Of a stretch of DNA of 45,457 nucleotides, positions 29,109 through 37,281 are shown in pieces. The position numbers and the translations under genes were made by a program. The first letter of the stretch is position 1. Every line of letters begins with the position of its first letter. The stretch spans positions 1-45,457 of the IMG/VR virus record IMGVR_UViG_3300036832_001852. One strand, written 5' to 3'. Below the pieces are notes generated by a model. The model had not been told where the DNA came from and searched no databases. It saw nothing but the letters and a program-made list of their open reading frames with translations. Source of the stretch: a virus.

Positions 29109-31196
29109 GTGTCTTACGGTGATATGGGCGTTGCGCCGGTTCCTGAGCTGTTACCACAGAACCAGCAAACGAAAATCGGGCTGAACTGGACCGATGCCAC
29201 CGCTTTGCGCGTGGTGCGCTCGGATTTCGCCTATGCCGAAGCGTACCGGACGCATGCCCATGACTGGCGCTACCGCAACGCCATGGAACTGTATTTGGCC
29301 TGGGCGGGGCAACGCTATTGGGATGGCACCAGGGTTCCGCGCAGCTCGCTGGGAATTTATGTGTGCTTCGAGCAAGTGGAATCCATGTTGCCGAAGATTG
29401 TTCGCGCGATTTGTGACCCTGACACTTACGAATTTTACGCCGATGACGATGACGCGGCAAAGCTGTGGAAAGAACTCATCATCGACCAGTTGAAAGAAAT
29501 CAACTATCGCGAACAAATCCGGTTGTGCGCAAAGTCTTCGCTTATCTACGGGAACGGAATTCTGGAATGGGGTGTGGAGGATTACGAAGACGAAAACATC
29601 GAAATCCGGGAAACCCAGGGTGTGAAACGCATGATGCAGATTTATCACCCGGTGGTTGGTCCGATGTCCATGCCTGCGGAAATGGACTACGACTACAAAC
29701 GGGTAGTGAAGAAAGAAACCAAGCGGCGTCCGTACATGTACTACCGGTCGATTATCGATTCCTACGTGGACCCCAATTGTGAATCTTCGCAAGTTGAGAA
29801 GGCGGGCTATTTCATTTTGCGCCGCTACATGCGTGCGGAAGAGTTGAAAGCGTTGCGTGGCAAAAAGAATTTCAACATTCCCAGCGATGGCGACCTGGCG
29901 CAGATGTCCAAGGCCAAAACCACTTCCAACCAGGATGTAACCAAACTGTCGGCGGAACTCTTTCGTTACAACATGTGGAATCCGTCACAGGATTATTCTT
30001 CCGACCCTGCGCAAAAGCGTATCGAAGTGATTGAGTACACTCGCACCGACCGCAAAGTGTGGATGCTCAACCGCGAGCACATCGCCTACAACCAGGAAAA
30101 CAAATACCGCAAAATTAACTACTACTCCATGCACTATTCCGATGTGCTGGACCGCTGGCATGCGCTGGCCATGACCGATGTGGCCGAAGGTGAACAGCGT
30201 TTGCAGCAAGGCATCATCAATGGACGCGTGGATGAGCTGGCATTGGCCATCCACCGGCCCATGATTAAACGGCGTGGAGTTACCATTCCGCCGTATCAGT
30301 TGAAAGTACGACCGGGGGTGGTCATTGAAGTCGAAAACCCAGAAGGCGACATCAAGCAACTCGAAGTCGAAAACATCACGCAAAACGCGTACGTCGAAGT
30401 CGAAGCGAGTGAACGGCGTACGCAGCGTATTACGGGAATGTCTGACCTTGCTGCGCTCGGGTCACCTACCAGCGGGGGTAATTCGGCCAATCGAACGGCG
30501 GCTGGCATCAACACTCAAGTCGGCGCAACGCAAGATAGGACTTCCTACTACATCCAAAACGCGGAAGACTTAGTCATTGAGCCGATTCTCAACACTTTTA
30601 TTCTACTCAACAAACGCTTTGGTGATTTGAAACAGGCCGCAGCCTGGATTCGCCTGCATCCCGATTATCAGAACAAAAAGCCGGTAGACATCATGAATGC
30701 CCGTGTCTACGCGGAGTGTTGGGGCGCGGTGCGCATGCAAGCGCGTGGCAATTTCCTGAATCTTTTCCCCACCATTGCACAAACCATTTTCAATCCTGAA
30801 ATGCTGCAGATGTTTGCGCAGCAACAGAAGAAAACCATTTCTGCTGAAGTCTTTATGTCCATGATTTTCGATGCTCTGGGCTATCGGCCACGCAATCCGC
30901 TGCTGATTGATATGACCGATGAACAGAAACAGGCCATGGGCCAGCCGCCACCCGAAGTGAAGGCGCAAATGATGATGCAGCAAGCGCAGATGGGTGCGGA
31001 CCAGCAGAAGCATCAGCAACAGAACGTCACCAAGCTGGTGAACACCTTGCTGCAGGTTATTTTTGGCCATGCTGGGAAATTGGCGGAACTGGACGACAAG
31101 AACCTGCACCATTTCACGCAATTGGCGTCCGACCATGCTTTGGCTGACCAGCAAGCGCAGCAGCAGGAACAGGAACCCAATGATGCAGCGGCTTAA
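29109..31196 (+). CDS. Portal protein
   Basis: 695 residues from GTG 29109, directly after the terminase. Portal rings form the DNA channel of the head. Typical features are ELYLAWAGQRYWDGTRVP and an acidic stretch YEFYADDDDAAKLWKELI. SSLIYGNGILEWGVEDYEDE, AYNQENKYRKINYYS and a conserved helix-loop region NRTAAGINTQVGATQDRTSYY follow. The C-terminal part from 600 on is Gln-rich (QAQMGADQQKHQQQN), as in podovirus portals with a barrel-like extension. The length of about 700 suits podovirus portals. It overlaps the next gene by 17 bases. Confidence 0.88.
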   Translation: MSYGDMGVAPVPELLPQNQQTKIGLNWTDATALRVVRSDFAYAEAYRTHAHDWRYRNAMELYLAWAGQRYWDGTRVPRSSLGIYVCFEQVESMLPKIVRAICDPDTYEFYADDDDAAKLWKELIIDQLKEINYREQIRLCAKSSLIYGNGILEWGVEDYEDENIEIRETQGVKRMMQIYHPVVGPMSMPAEMDYDYKRVVKKETKRRPYMYYRSIIDSYVDPNCESSQVEKAGYFILRRYMRAEELKALRGKKNFNIPSDGDLAQMSKAKTTSNQDVTKLSAELFRYNMWNPSQDYSSDPAQKRIEVIEYTRTDRKVWMLNREHIAYNQENKYRKINYYSMHYSDVLDRWHALAMTDVAEGEQRLQQGIINGRVDELALAIHRPMIKRRGVTIPPYQLKVRPGVVIEVENPEGDIKQLEVENITQNAYVEVEASERRTQRITGMSDLAALGSPTSGGNSANRTAAGINTQVGATQDRTSYYIQNAEDLVIEPILNTFILLNKRFGDLKQAAAWIRLHPDYQNKKPVDIMNARVYAECWGAVRMQARGNFLNLFPTIAQTIFNPEMLQMFAQQQKKTISAEVFMSMIFDALGYRPRNPLLIDMTDEQKQAMGQPPPEVKAQMMMQQAQMGADQQKHQQQNVTKLVNTLLQVIFGHAGKLAELDDKNLHHFTQLASDHALADQQAQQQEQEPNDAAA

Positions 31197-31557
31197 AGAA
31201 GCGTATCGCTCGATTTTTCCAGCAGTGAAAGCGCCAGCAGTGGAAGAAAAGCCCACGCTGGAGCAGATGAAGGAAGTCATCGACCTGGCCGATGAATTCG
31301 ACAAACTTCAACACTTGCCAGTGTGGGAAAAGATTTTGAAACACCTGGGCGCGGAAGTGAATTCAGAACTGATTGAAGCCACCAAGTTCAGGTACGAACC
31401 AGTGCGCCAGACCGCGCATACCGTGCGCTGGGACGCCAAAAGAGAGTTGCTTGACGGGATGCTGGGCTGGATTGAGTCCACCCAGAATGAACGTGAACGC
31501 ATTATCGAAGAATTTAGGGAGATGAGAAATGGGCAACACACCAACACCACAATTTGA
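31180..31557 (+). CDS. Small helical protein between portal and scaffold
   Basis: 125 residues from ATG 31180 (a second ATG follows directly). MMQRLKEAYRSIFPA, then LEQMKEVIDLADEFDKL, PVWEKILKHLGAEVNSELIE and a C-terminal helix ESTQNERERIIEEFREM, so mainly helical with acid-base pairs suited to a coiled coil. It overlaps both neighbours (17 and 29 bases). Position suggests an assembly chaperone or head-completion protein, but no family was recognised. Confidence 0.6.
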   Translation: MMQRLKEAYRSIFPAVKAPAVEEKPTLEQMKEVIDLADEFDKLQHLPVWEKILKHLGAEVNSELIEATKFRYEPVRQTAHTVRWDAKRELLDGMLGWIESTQNERERIIEEFREMRNGQHTNTTI

Positions 31558-32242
31558 GTATAAATTTGCGGATGGCAACGTAGTGAAAGCGGAAAACGTG
31601 GAAGAGGCTTTTAAAACGGTTGCCAAGATGAAAGAAGATACCAGCGCAGCATTGAAAGCCGAACGCGAGCAGCGTGAACAGTTGCAAGCGCAAATGACCG
31701 TATTGCAGCAGGACATGGCCCGGCGCAACGCTACAGTCGTGCAGGAAGGCGCATTCGATAAAGACCGCTACTACCGGCTGGTGGGCGAAGACCCGCTGCA
31801 AGCGCAGAATTATATCGATGCGCACCGTTTTGGTATTGGCGACCCCAATATGGTGCCGCAATATTTCCAGAACATACAGAGCACGGTGTCGAATCTGGAG
31901 CAGCAAACCTTGGCCGCGTCCTTCATCAATGTGCATCCAGACTTTCCGGCCAACAATGACAATGCACAAATTCTCACCAAAGAAGTGGTACGACTACGCG
32001 AGGCCGGGCACCCGGTCAACATGGACACCCTTGACCTGGCCTGGCGCAATTGTCAGAACAACGACCAAATCAAGCCGATTGAAGTGGCCGACGAACCAGA
32101 AGAACCGAATCCGTCCTTGGGTGGTGGCGGGTCGGCAGCGGTGGAAGCCGAGACCTCGCGAGTCGAAGCGGAAGTAATGAGCGGCAAAATGAGCATGGAC
32201 GATTTCGCGAAGTATTTGCGCTCGAAAGGAATGCAAGTGTGA
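31529..32242 (+). CDS. Putative scaffolding protein
   Basis: 237 residues. Composition and layout are those of phage scaffolds: no Cys-rich core, an acidic N-terminal region, a long charged coiled coil (AEREQREQLQAQMTVLQQDM, residues about 40-66), a flexible Gly/Ala/Glu part (LGGGGSAAVEAETSRVEAEV) and a C-terminal amphipathic helix MSMDDFAKYLRSKG that could dock on capsid subunits. It lies between portal and major capsid genes, the usual location. It directs prohead assembly and leaves before DNA packaging. Confidence 0.75.
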   Translation: MGNTPTPQFEYKFADGNVVKAENVEEAFKTVAKMKEDTSAALKAEREQREQLQAQMTVLQQDMARRNATVVQEGAFDKDRYYRLVGEDPLQAQNYIDAHRFGIGDPNMVPQYFQNIQSTVSNLEQQTLAASFINVHPDFPANNDNAQILTKEVVRLREAGHPVNMDTLDLAWRNCQNNDQIKPIEVADEPEEPNPSLGGGGSAAVEAETSRVEAEVMSGKMSMDDFAKYLRSKGMQV

Positions 32243-32706
32243 TTGAAGTATTTGTGGCGTACCAAAAAGCCTCTGACATTGATGAATTGGAAGAAACCCT
32301 GGACGCCTGGGACTTGCCAGGGATGGAGCCGGTAGCGGTGGAAGTTACTATCCGCAAGTTTGAACTGGCCAGACGGGTTACCGCAGAAAACGTTTCCAGG
32401 GGCAATTACATCCTGGCCGACCTGGGAACTGGACCGCTGGAAGAAAACTTTGGCGAGCTGGCAGAAAAGGAATTGGCCGAACGCAAAGATACGGGACTGA
32501 TTGGCGTGTGGCGCACCGGGCAAACCGCCAGCGAGGTGCCCAACAGCGTGGTGATTTGCCGTAAAGGGATAGTGGGAAAGTGGCCGACGCCACAGAGTGA
32601 AACCTACATCCAGGAGCATATCTGGGCGTACCGCTTTGCAGGCTATAGAACATTTCTATGCTCAACACTTCACTACCACCGTCTAACCGCGTCCTTGCCC
32701 TGCTAG
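32239..32706 (+). CDS. Hypothetical protein in the head module
   Basis: 155 residues from GTG 32239 (GTGA overlap with the scaffold stop). The sequence begins beta-alpha-beta (IEVFVAYQKASDIDELEETL, then EPVAVEVTIRKFELARRVT). A helix GELAEKELAERKDTGLIGVW follows, and the protein ends in aromatic strands. The last 16 residues lie in the 49-base overlap with the next gene and may not be conserved. No family was recognised. An accessory role with the following two enzymes is possible. Confidence 0.55.
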   Translation: MIEVFVAYQKASDIDELEETLDAWDLPGMEPVAVEVTIRKFELARRVTAENVSRGNYILADLGTGPLEENFGELAEKELAERKDTGLIGVWRTGQTASEVPNSVVICRKGIVGKWPTPQSETYIQEHIWAYRFAGYRTFLCSTLHYHRLTASLPC

Positions 32707-33296
32707 TGCGGCATGGGCGCACCGCACTCAACAAGACGGGGAGACTGCGCGCCTGGGAAGATGTTCCGCTAAACGATGAAGGCAAGGCCGACGCGTACAA
32801 CGCGGCCATCAAACTGAAGTTTTATAAACCGAAGATGGTGTATTCCTCGGACCTGGGACGCGATACCGAAACCGCATTCATCATTGCGGAGATGTGCGGC
32901 AACTTGCCGTATGAAACTGATTTTGCTTTGCGCACAGCGGATGTGGGAACACTTTCTGGAATGAAAGAAGACCAGACCAGGGACCGCATTTTGCAGTGGT
33001 ATCAAAATCCAAGTGAGCCTGCACCGTCTGGAGAATCGTTCAACCAGTTTGTGCGGCGCTTCTGGCGTTATTACGAACAGAAATTGGAACTGGCGCAGGT
33101 GGCCGCGTTTCGGCCCAGCGTCTTTGTCTGCCATGGAAGAAACATTGCTTATCTCGATTCTTCTTATCGTGGCGTGCCGCCCGAAGACGGAATAATGCCA
33201 TTCCCTGGTGGGGTAGCGGTGGTGCGCTCCAACCAGGATGGCTTGGACAGTTTGGAATTCATCACTGAAACGGAGCCGGTACTGCAAGATGTCTGA
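32658..33296 (+). CDS. Histidine phosphatase (phosphoglycerate mutase-like)
   Basis: 212 residues. The family signature is LLVRHGRTALN (catalytic His in RHG, residues about 16-26). VYSSDLGRDTETAF (second Arg) follows, then PAPSGESFNQFVRRFW with an acidic residue in place, and VFVCHGRNIAYLD with the second catalytic His. The superfamily removes phosphate from sugars, nucleotides or proteins through a phosphohistidine. A substrate cannot be told. It sits inside the head module with a glycosyltransferase gene, so acting on sugar or cell-surface precursors is plausible. It overlaps upstream and downstream genes by 49 and 8 bases. Confidence 0.85.
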   Translation: MLNTSLPPSNRVLALLVRHGRTALNKTGRLRAWEDVPLNDEGKADAYNAAIKLKFYKPKMVYSSDLGRDTETAFIIAEMCGNLPYETDFALRTADVGTLSGMKEDQTRDRILQWYQNPSEPAPSGESFNQFVRRFWRYYEQKLELAQVAAFRPSVFVCHGRNIAYLDSSYRGVPPEDGIMPFPGGVAVVRSNQDGLDSLEFITETEPVLQDV

Positions 33297-33987
33297 CCGA
33301 GTGAAAGTCGTTTTTGGGGTGCTGTCCACCTATGAACGTGGTGGCTGGCACCATCCCACCATCACCCAATATTTCGCTGACTTGCCGTTTCAGGCTGGTG
33401 CCGCGTATCGCATGGTTCCCATAAATAATTTCCAGCCTGCAGCCAGCGGCAGAAATGTCTTCTGCAAAAACTTCAAAGATGCTGACGCGGACTGGCTGTG
33501 CATGATTGACAACGACATGGCCATTCCGGCGAATCTTCTGGACACGGTAAAGAACGCGCCCGCCGATGCGGGGATTGTGGTGCCGGTTTTTTATCTCTGG
33601 GACCAGACCAAACACAAGCTGGTGCTGTGCTGGGGTGTGGATGACCCGCTGCAGCCCAAGGAAGGGCCAACGCGTTCGTTCGGTCCAGGCTTCCACGAAC
33701 TATCGAAGTGCGGCACCGGGGTCATCTTCATTCGTCCCAGCGTGCTGCGCCAGGTGCCGTATCCATACTTTCGGTATCTCTACAACGCTGACCAGGGCAT
33801 GGATGGCACTGAAGACATTCAATTCTGTCTCGAAGCGCGCAAGCTGGGTGTGAAAATCTACGGCAACAGTGATGTGCAGGTTGGCCACTACCATTCGGTT
33901 GAACTGTCTTCGATGTGGAAGTGGGCTGAGTCGCTTTACGAAGCTAAGGCTTCTTGCGTCGATTCGCAGCCTGCTGTTGTGGGGTAG
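33289..33987 (+). CDS. GT-A-type glycosyltransferase
   Basis: 232 residues from ATG 33289. The start RVKVVFGVLSTYERGG is a GT-A first strand. NVFCKNFKDADADWLCMIDNDMA (parts) contains the DxD motif as DND, binding metal and nucleotide sugar. GTGVIFIRPSVLRQVPYP and EDIQFCLEARKLGVKIYGN give the GxG and ED elements of family-2-like transferases. The end KIYGNSDVQVGHYHS closes with a His as often found. It may decorate virion proteins or host polysaccharide. The last 44 bases are overlapped by an oppositely oriented endonuclease gene. Confidence 0.8.
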   Translation: MSDRVKVVFGVLSTYERGGWHHPTITQYFADLPFQAGAAYRMVPINNFQPAASGRNVFCKNFKDADADWLCMIDNDMAIPANLLDTVKNAPADAGIVVPVFYLWDQTKHKLVLCWGVDDPLQPKEGPTRSFGPGFHELSKCGTGVIFIRPSVLRQVPYPYFRYLYNADQGMDGTEDIQFCLEARKLGVKIYGNSDVQVGHYHSVELSSMWKWAESLYEAKASCVDSQPAVVG

Positions 33988-34423
33988 CCCACCGGCAATT
34001 GCCAGGCTCATAGTTGCCTTTATTGTTTGGGTAGCGGTCCAAATTCATGCCATCCGGTCGCGGCCCCATATCTTCCAGAAAGTTGTCGAAAGAATATTTC
34101 CAACGGTCGCAGACGGTGATTCCGCGCCCACCATAATATTTGTAGCCATGAACACGCGTATCTTCGCAGCGCTGGCGCATCGATAACCAGGTTTTATAAG
34201 TTCGCGAAGTTCCTGTTGAACGCGCGTGACCATGGCGACCAAATTTGTTGTGGCCATGACCGGTGCCATTGCAATGGGTACTCAGGCCAGCCATCAGAGC
34301 ATAAGGGCTAACTGGCCGAATCCTGCCGCAATCGCACTCGCAAAGAATTTGTACGCGTGACCCTTGCTGGTAAATGCCGATGGGTGTCCACTGCCCATAC
34401 TTCTTAAACGGTGGTAATTTCAC
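33944..34423 (-). CDS. HNH-like homing endonuclease-type protein B, inverted
   Basis: 159 residues from GTG 34423. N-terminal part with CECDCGRIRPVS and SPYALMAGLSTHCN looks like a small zinc-binding or DNA-binding region. The nuclease-like part TWLSMRQRC, KYYGGRGITVCDRW, FLEDMGPRPDGMNLDRY, YEPGNCRWATPQQQAANRR matches the gene at 19032 motif by motif. It is the only leftward gene in the late region and separates the glycosyltransferase from the major capsid gene. This fits insertion of a mobile endonuclease gene. The 3' end overlaps the neighbour by 44 bases. Confidence 0.78.
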   Translation of the reverse strand: MKLPPFKKYGQWTPIGIYQQGSRVQILCECDCGRIRPVSPYALMAGLSTHCNGTGHGHNKFGRHGHARSTGTSRTYKTWLSMRQRCEDTRVHGYKYYGGRGITVCDRWKYSFDNFLEDMGPRPDGMNLDRYPNNKGNYEPGNCRWATPQQQAANRRKKP

Positions 34424-34570
34424 CCTATTTGTATACCGCTATTGCCTTTGTTTTTCCAGTCGGGCATTGTGCAAAACTAAGGACGCGGAAAGTTCTTCCG
34501 TCCCGCAAATCGCCATGGCGTGTTCCGCCAAGCGACTTAGCCCCTCAGAGTAGAGTGTTCCTCGAAAACT

Positions 34571-34603
34571 GAGACGGTCCTAGACCAATTCTAGGAGTGT
34601 CTC
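34571..34603 (+). promoter_or_regulatory. Stem-loop enclosing the capsid gene ribosome site
   Basis: GAGAC (34571-34575) pairs with GTCTC (34599-34603), and inside it TCCTAGA (34578-34584) pairs with TCTAGGA (34590-34596) around the loop CCAAT. Only a 2 x 2 internal loop interrupts the 12 pairs. The ribosome site AGGAG (34593-34597) lies in the 3' strand, and the hairpin ends directly before the GTG start. In the folded state the site would be masked, which could time capsid synthesis or mark an RNA processing site. Confidence 0.65.
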
Positions 34604-35584
34604 GTGGCCTATTCTCCCAGTGGAAATACAACGCAGTCTGCTGGGTTAGCGCATCTTGCAACCGTCTGGTACAACCGCCGCGCGCTGGACCAACTCAAAA
34701 AGCGTTTTCGTTTCTACAACGCTTGCGAACCGGACATGGTTCCTCGCCGCTCGGGCAAAACCGTTCAGTGGTTTCGCTATCAGCTTTTGGGCGCTAACAC
34801 CACCCCCGCACCGGAAGGCACGGTAGGCAACAGCAACACGCTTTCCTCCGTAACCCTCTCGGGCACCGTTTCTGAATATTCCGACTTCATTACTGTCTCG
34901 ACTTTGCTGGATGAGACCGCCATTGACCCCATCGTTCAGAACGCAGCGGAGCAACTTGGCTATGCCGCTGGTTTGAGCGTGGACACCATCATCAAGGCGG
35001 CTTTTGACGGCCAGGCCAGCGCTTCTCTTTCTCCCGCCACTCTCGGTACTTACGCGACCATCGATGACCTGCGGCGCTGCAAAGCGCTGCTCGAAGGCGC
35101 GGATGTGCGGCCCAAGGATGACAAGTATTACTACGCCATCATGCATCCGTACATCATTTACGACATCAAGAGCGACAACACGGCGGGCGGATTTATCGAC
35201 TTGATGAAGTGGGCGGACCCCAAAGTTTTCCTGGAGCCACCGAACCCGTTTGATGACCCTGTTGGTGTGGTGGAAAACATCAAGATTTGGGCCACCACCA
35301 ACGTCACCACCTCGGGCAGCTCACCGAACGTTTTGTACTCAGCCTATGTGGTCGGGCGCGGCGCAGCGGGCGCAGTTGACCTGCAAGGCTCGGGACCCTC
35401 GCGCGTAGAAGACCCCAGCAAGCAGCAATTCCGCATCAACGTCATTCGCGGTGGGCCGCAAATCGCTGACCCGGCTGGAATGATTGGCGCTGCCGTTTCC
35501 TATCGCTACGTCTTCCTCACGCAGATTCTGGACACCATCAACCTTCGTTACCGGATTTTCAAACCGGACGCGAGTTTGGTGTAG
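34604..35584 (+). CDS. Major capsid protein, N4-gp56 family
   Basis: 326 residues from GTG 34604. The N-terminal part is diagnostic: VWYNRRALDQLKKRFRFYNA, CEPDMVPRRSGKTVQWFRY, then EGTVGNSN, VSEYSDFITVSTLLDETAID and AAEQLGYAAGLSVDTIIKAAFDG (parts). These blocks define the N4-gp56 major capsid family with the HK97 fold. The rest holds PYIIYDIKSDN and VENIKIWATTNVT, typical of the A-domain. It builds the icosahedral head. Preceded by 180 bases with a GTATAC palindrome and a stem-loop over the ribosome site. Confidence 0.9.
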   Translation: MAYSPSGNTTQSAGLAHLATVWYNRRALDQLKKRFRFYNACEPDMVPRRSGKTVQWFRYQLLGANTTPAPEGTVGNSNTLSSVTLSGTVSEYSDFITVSTLLDETAIDPIVQNAAEQLGYAAGLSVDTIIKAAFDGQASASLSPATLGTYATIDDLRRCKALLEGADVRPKDDKYYYAIMHPYIIYDIKSDNTAGGFIDLMKWADPKVFLEPPNPFDDPVGVVENIKIWATTNVTTSGSSPNVLYSAYVVGRGAAGAVDLQGSGPSRVEDPSKQQFRINVIRGGPQIADPAGMIGAAVSYRYVFLTQILDTINLRYRIFKPDASLV

Positions 35585-35594
35585 GAGACCAACG

Positions 35595-36182
35595 ATGCCG
35601 AATGTCAATAACATCAATCGCTTTGTAGGCTCGGGTTCTCCAGCGCAGGGTTCAAACGTCATCCCTGCCATCACCCTGGTCACCACCACCGAACAATTGT
35701 TTGCTGGGCAAATTGGGGGCACCGCCATCTTGTTTCCGTTACCGGCAGGGCAAATTACTGGCGCGACGACTGCGCCCAGCTATGGTTCGGGCTTTGACGG
35801 GTTCCCATTTCGCGTGCGTGCGTCTTTCAAATGCACCACTGCTGGCACCTCAACCATCATCATCAATCTGTATTGCAACCAGGTGGGCACCACCATCACT
35901 GCAGGCAACTTGGTTGCGACCATCACCAGCCAGTCTTTGGTGACGGCTTCCGCTTCTGGGTTCCTGGAATACACCGGAATCTGGGATAGCGTCAGCAAAG
36001 TATTGAATGGCCAGCAGATGGGTGTGTTTGGCACTTCCGTGAAAGCTGCCGTGGTCGGAGCGAACACCAACGTATCGATTCCGGCTTTGACCAACCTCAA
36101 TTTTGCGCTTTCCGCCACCAACGGTTCGAGCGTGGTCGGCAATATCGTTGCCGTCACCGAATTTTGTGTGGATGCGGTGTAA
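35595..36182 (+). CDS. Capsid-associated beta-rich protein
   Basis: 195 residues from ATG 35595 with TAGGAG 8 bases upstream. MPNVNNINRFVGSGSPAQGS leads into strands with many Thr/Ser/Gly: PFRVRASFKCTTAGTSTIII, FLEYTGIWDSVSKVLNGQ, and the end VGNIVAVTEFCVDAV. A jelly-roll or Ig-like decoration protein is likely. Similar in order of elements to the gene at 20718. The next gene shares the MPN start. Position right after the capsid gene supports head decoration. Confidence 0.65.
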   Translation: MPNVNNINRFVGSGSPAQGSNVIPAITLVTTTEQLFAGQIGGTAILFPLPAGQITGATTAPSYGSGFDGFPFRVRASFKCTTAGTSTIIINLYCNQVGTTITAGNLVATITSQSLVTASASGFLEYTGIWDSVSKVLNGQQMGVFGTSVKAAVVGANTNVSIPALTNLNFALSATNGSSVVGNIVAVTEFCVDAV

Positions 36183-36194
36183 GGGGAATCAACG

Positions 36195-36656
36195 ATGCCA
36201 AATTTTGGAATGTTTCCGCAAACAACCACATTGCTGGCGCAGACTACGCTTACCACCACCGGCACCAGCGCGGCGCTCACGATGCCGCTTGCTTCCAGTT
36301 ATCGCCTGATGTTTGAAGTGCAAACCGTTTCAGGCACCACGCCGACACTGGTTGTGATTGTGGCCACTTCTTTTAATGGTGGCGCAACCTATGACGAAAT
36401 CTTGAGCACCACCACTATGAACACCAGCGGTGGCGGACAGCAATTGCTGGTCCGTCCCTATCTGGGAATTGGCGATGCGGCCACCGCTCAGTCCATGACT
36501 CTGCTTGGCACCGGTGCCGACCTGGCTGCTGGTGTAACCAACAACGGTCCCATCAATCCGCAATTCATCAAGCTGCGTTGGGTTTTGAGCGGGACCACGC
36601 CAAGCCTTGCGCTCACAGTGGGTTTGATTGCGGTGCCGCAAGATGTGAGCGACTAA
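36195..36656 (+). CDS. Beta-rich head or neck protein
   Basis: 153 residues from ATG 36195. The start MPNFGMFPQTTTLLAQTT is followed by strands (ALTMPLASSYRLMFEVQTVS, TLVVIVATSFNGGATYDEIL) and a C-terminal LRWVLSGTTPSLALTVGLIA. The layout resembles a small beta-sandwich decoration protein and the start resembles the preceding product. Probably virion-associated by position. It ends two bases before the GTG of the next gene. Confidence 0.6.
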   Translation: MPNFGMFPQTTTLLAQTTLTTTGTSAALTMPLASSYRLMFEVQTVSGTTPTLVVIVATSFNGGATYDEILSTTTMNTSGGGQQLLVRPYLGIGDAATAQSMTLLGTGADLAAGVTNNGPINPQFIKLRWVLSGTTPSLALTVGLIAVPQDVSD

Positions 36657-36657
36657 C

Positions 36658-37281
36658 GTGCTCATTCTCGATTGCCCAGCTCAAGAGCGCTGGGCGCGTG
36701 ATGGTGCGATGGAGCGCACTGCAGCGGCCAGGATGGAGGCTCTGGAGCAGGAAATTCTTTCCAACACGGTTTCGGTCTGCGATGACGCAGGGTATGACCG
36801 AAGCTGTCTCCTCGCACAGATGGGCCGCTATTTGACTTCCGCCGAGGTACAACGGCGGCTCCATCTGTGTAATCCACGATTGGTTTTTGAGCGCGCTATC
36901 AACTTCCCGGAATTGACTGGCGTGTATATCGAAATCGATGAACGCACCGCAGCAGGCGGCTGGACCAAACGCAAGATTCATATTTGCGGCATGCAGAGCG
37001 AGATGATGCCGGAATTTAGCGTGCTCCATTACACCACCAAGCGCGTACCTAATCCTGAAGTGATTGCTGGCGGCGGCAAAGAGGTTGCGCGAGACGCGGT
37101 GAAGTGGATTGAAGTCAAAACCTTTTATGCCGAGACGCGTGGCTGGCGCACGGTGCTCATTCGCCTGCTGCATTTGAAACTCATCACGCGCGGTGATGTT
37201 GATAAATATTTTGAGCCGCCCAGCCGCGATTCGGAAAAGTGGGCCACAGAAACGAGGCAAACATGCCAAGTAACAACGTAA
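36658..37281 (+). CDS. Conserved structural-module protein, unknown
   Basis: 207 residues from GTG 36658. The middle reads LLAQMGRYLTSAEVQRRLHL, NPRLVFERAINFPELTGVYI, WTKRKIHICGMQSEMMPEFS and IEVKTFYAETRGWRTVLIRL. Alternating helices and strands, no catalytic signature. I recall similar proteins in podovirus head-neck modules without an assigned role. The last 19 bases overlap the next gene. It could be an adaptor or an internal core protein. Confidence 0.55.
   Translation: MLILDCPAQERWARDGAMERTAAARMEALEQEILSNTVSVCDDAGYDRSCLLAQMGRYLTSAEVQRRLHLCNPRLVFERAINFPELTGVYIEIDERTAAGGWTKRKIHICGMQSEMMPEFSVLHYTTKRVPNPEVIAGGGKEVARDAVKWIEVKTFYAETRGWRTVLIRLLHLKLITRGDVDKYFEPPSRDSEKWATETRQTCQVTT

Noticed and set aside
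29151-29792. 213-codon minus-strand frame opposite the portal gene
   Set aside because: Antisense to a well-recognised portal gene; composition rich in Val/Phe/His/Arg as typical of shadows; no ribosome site.
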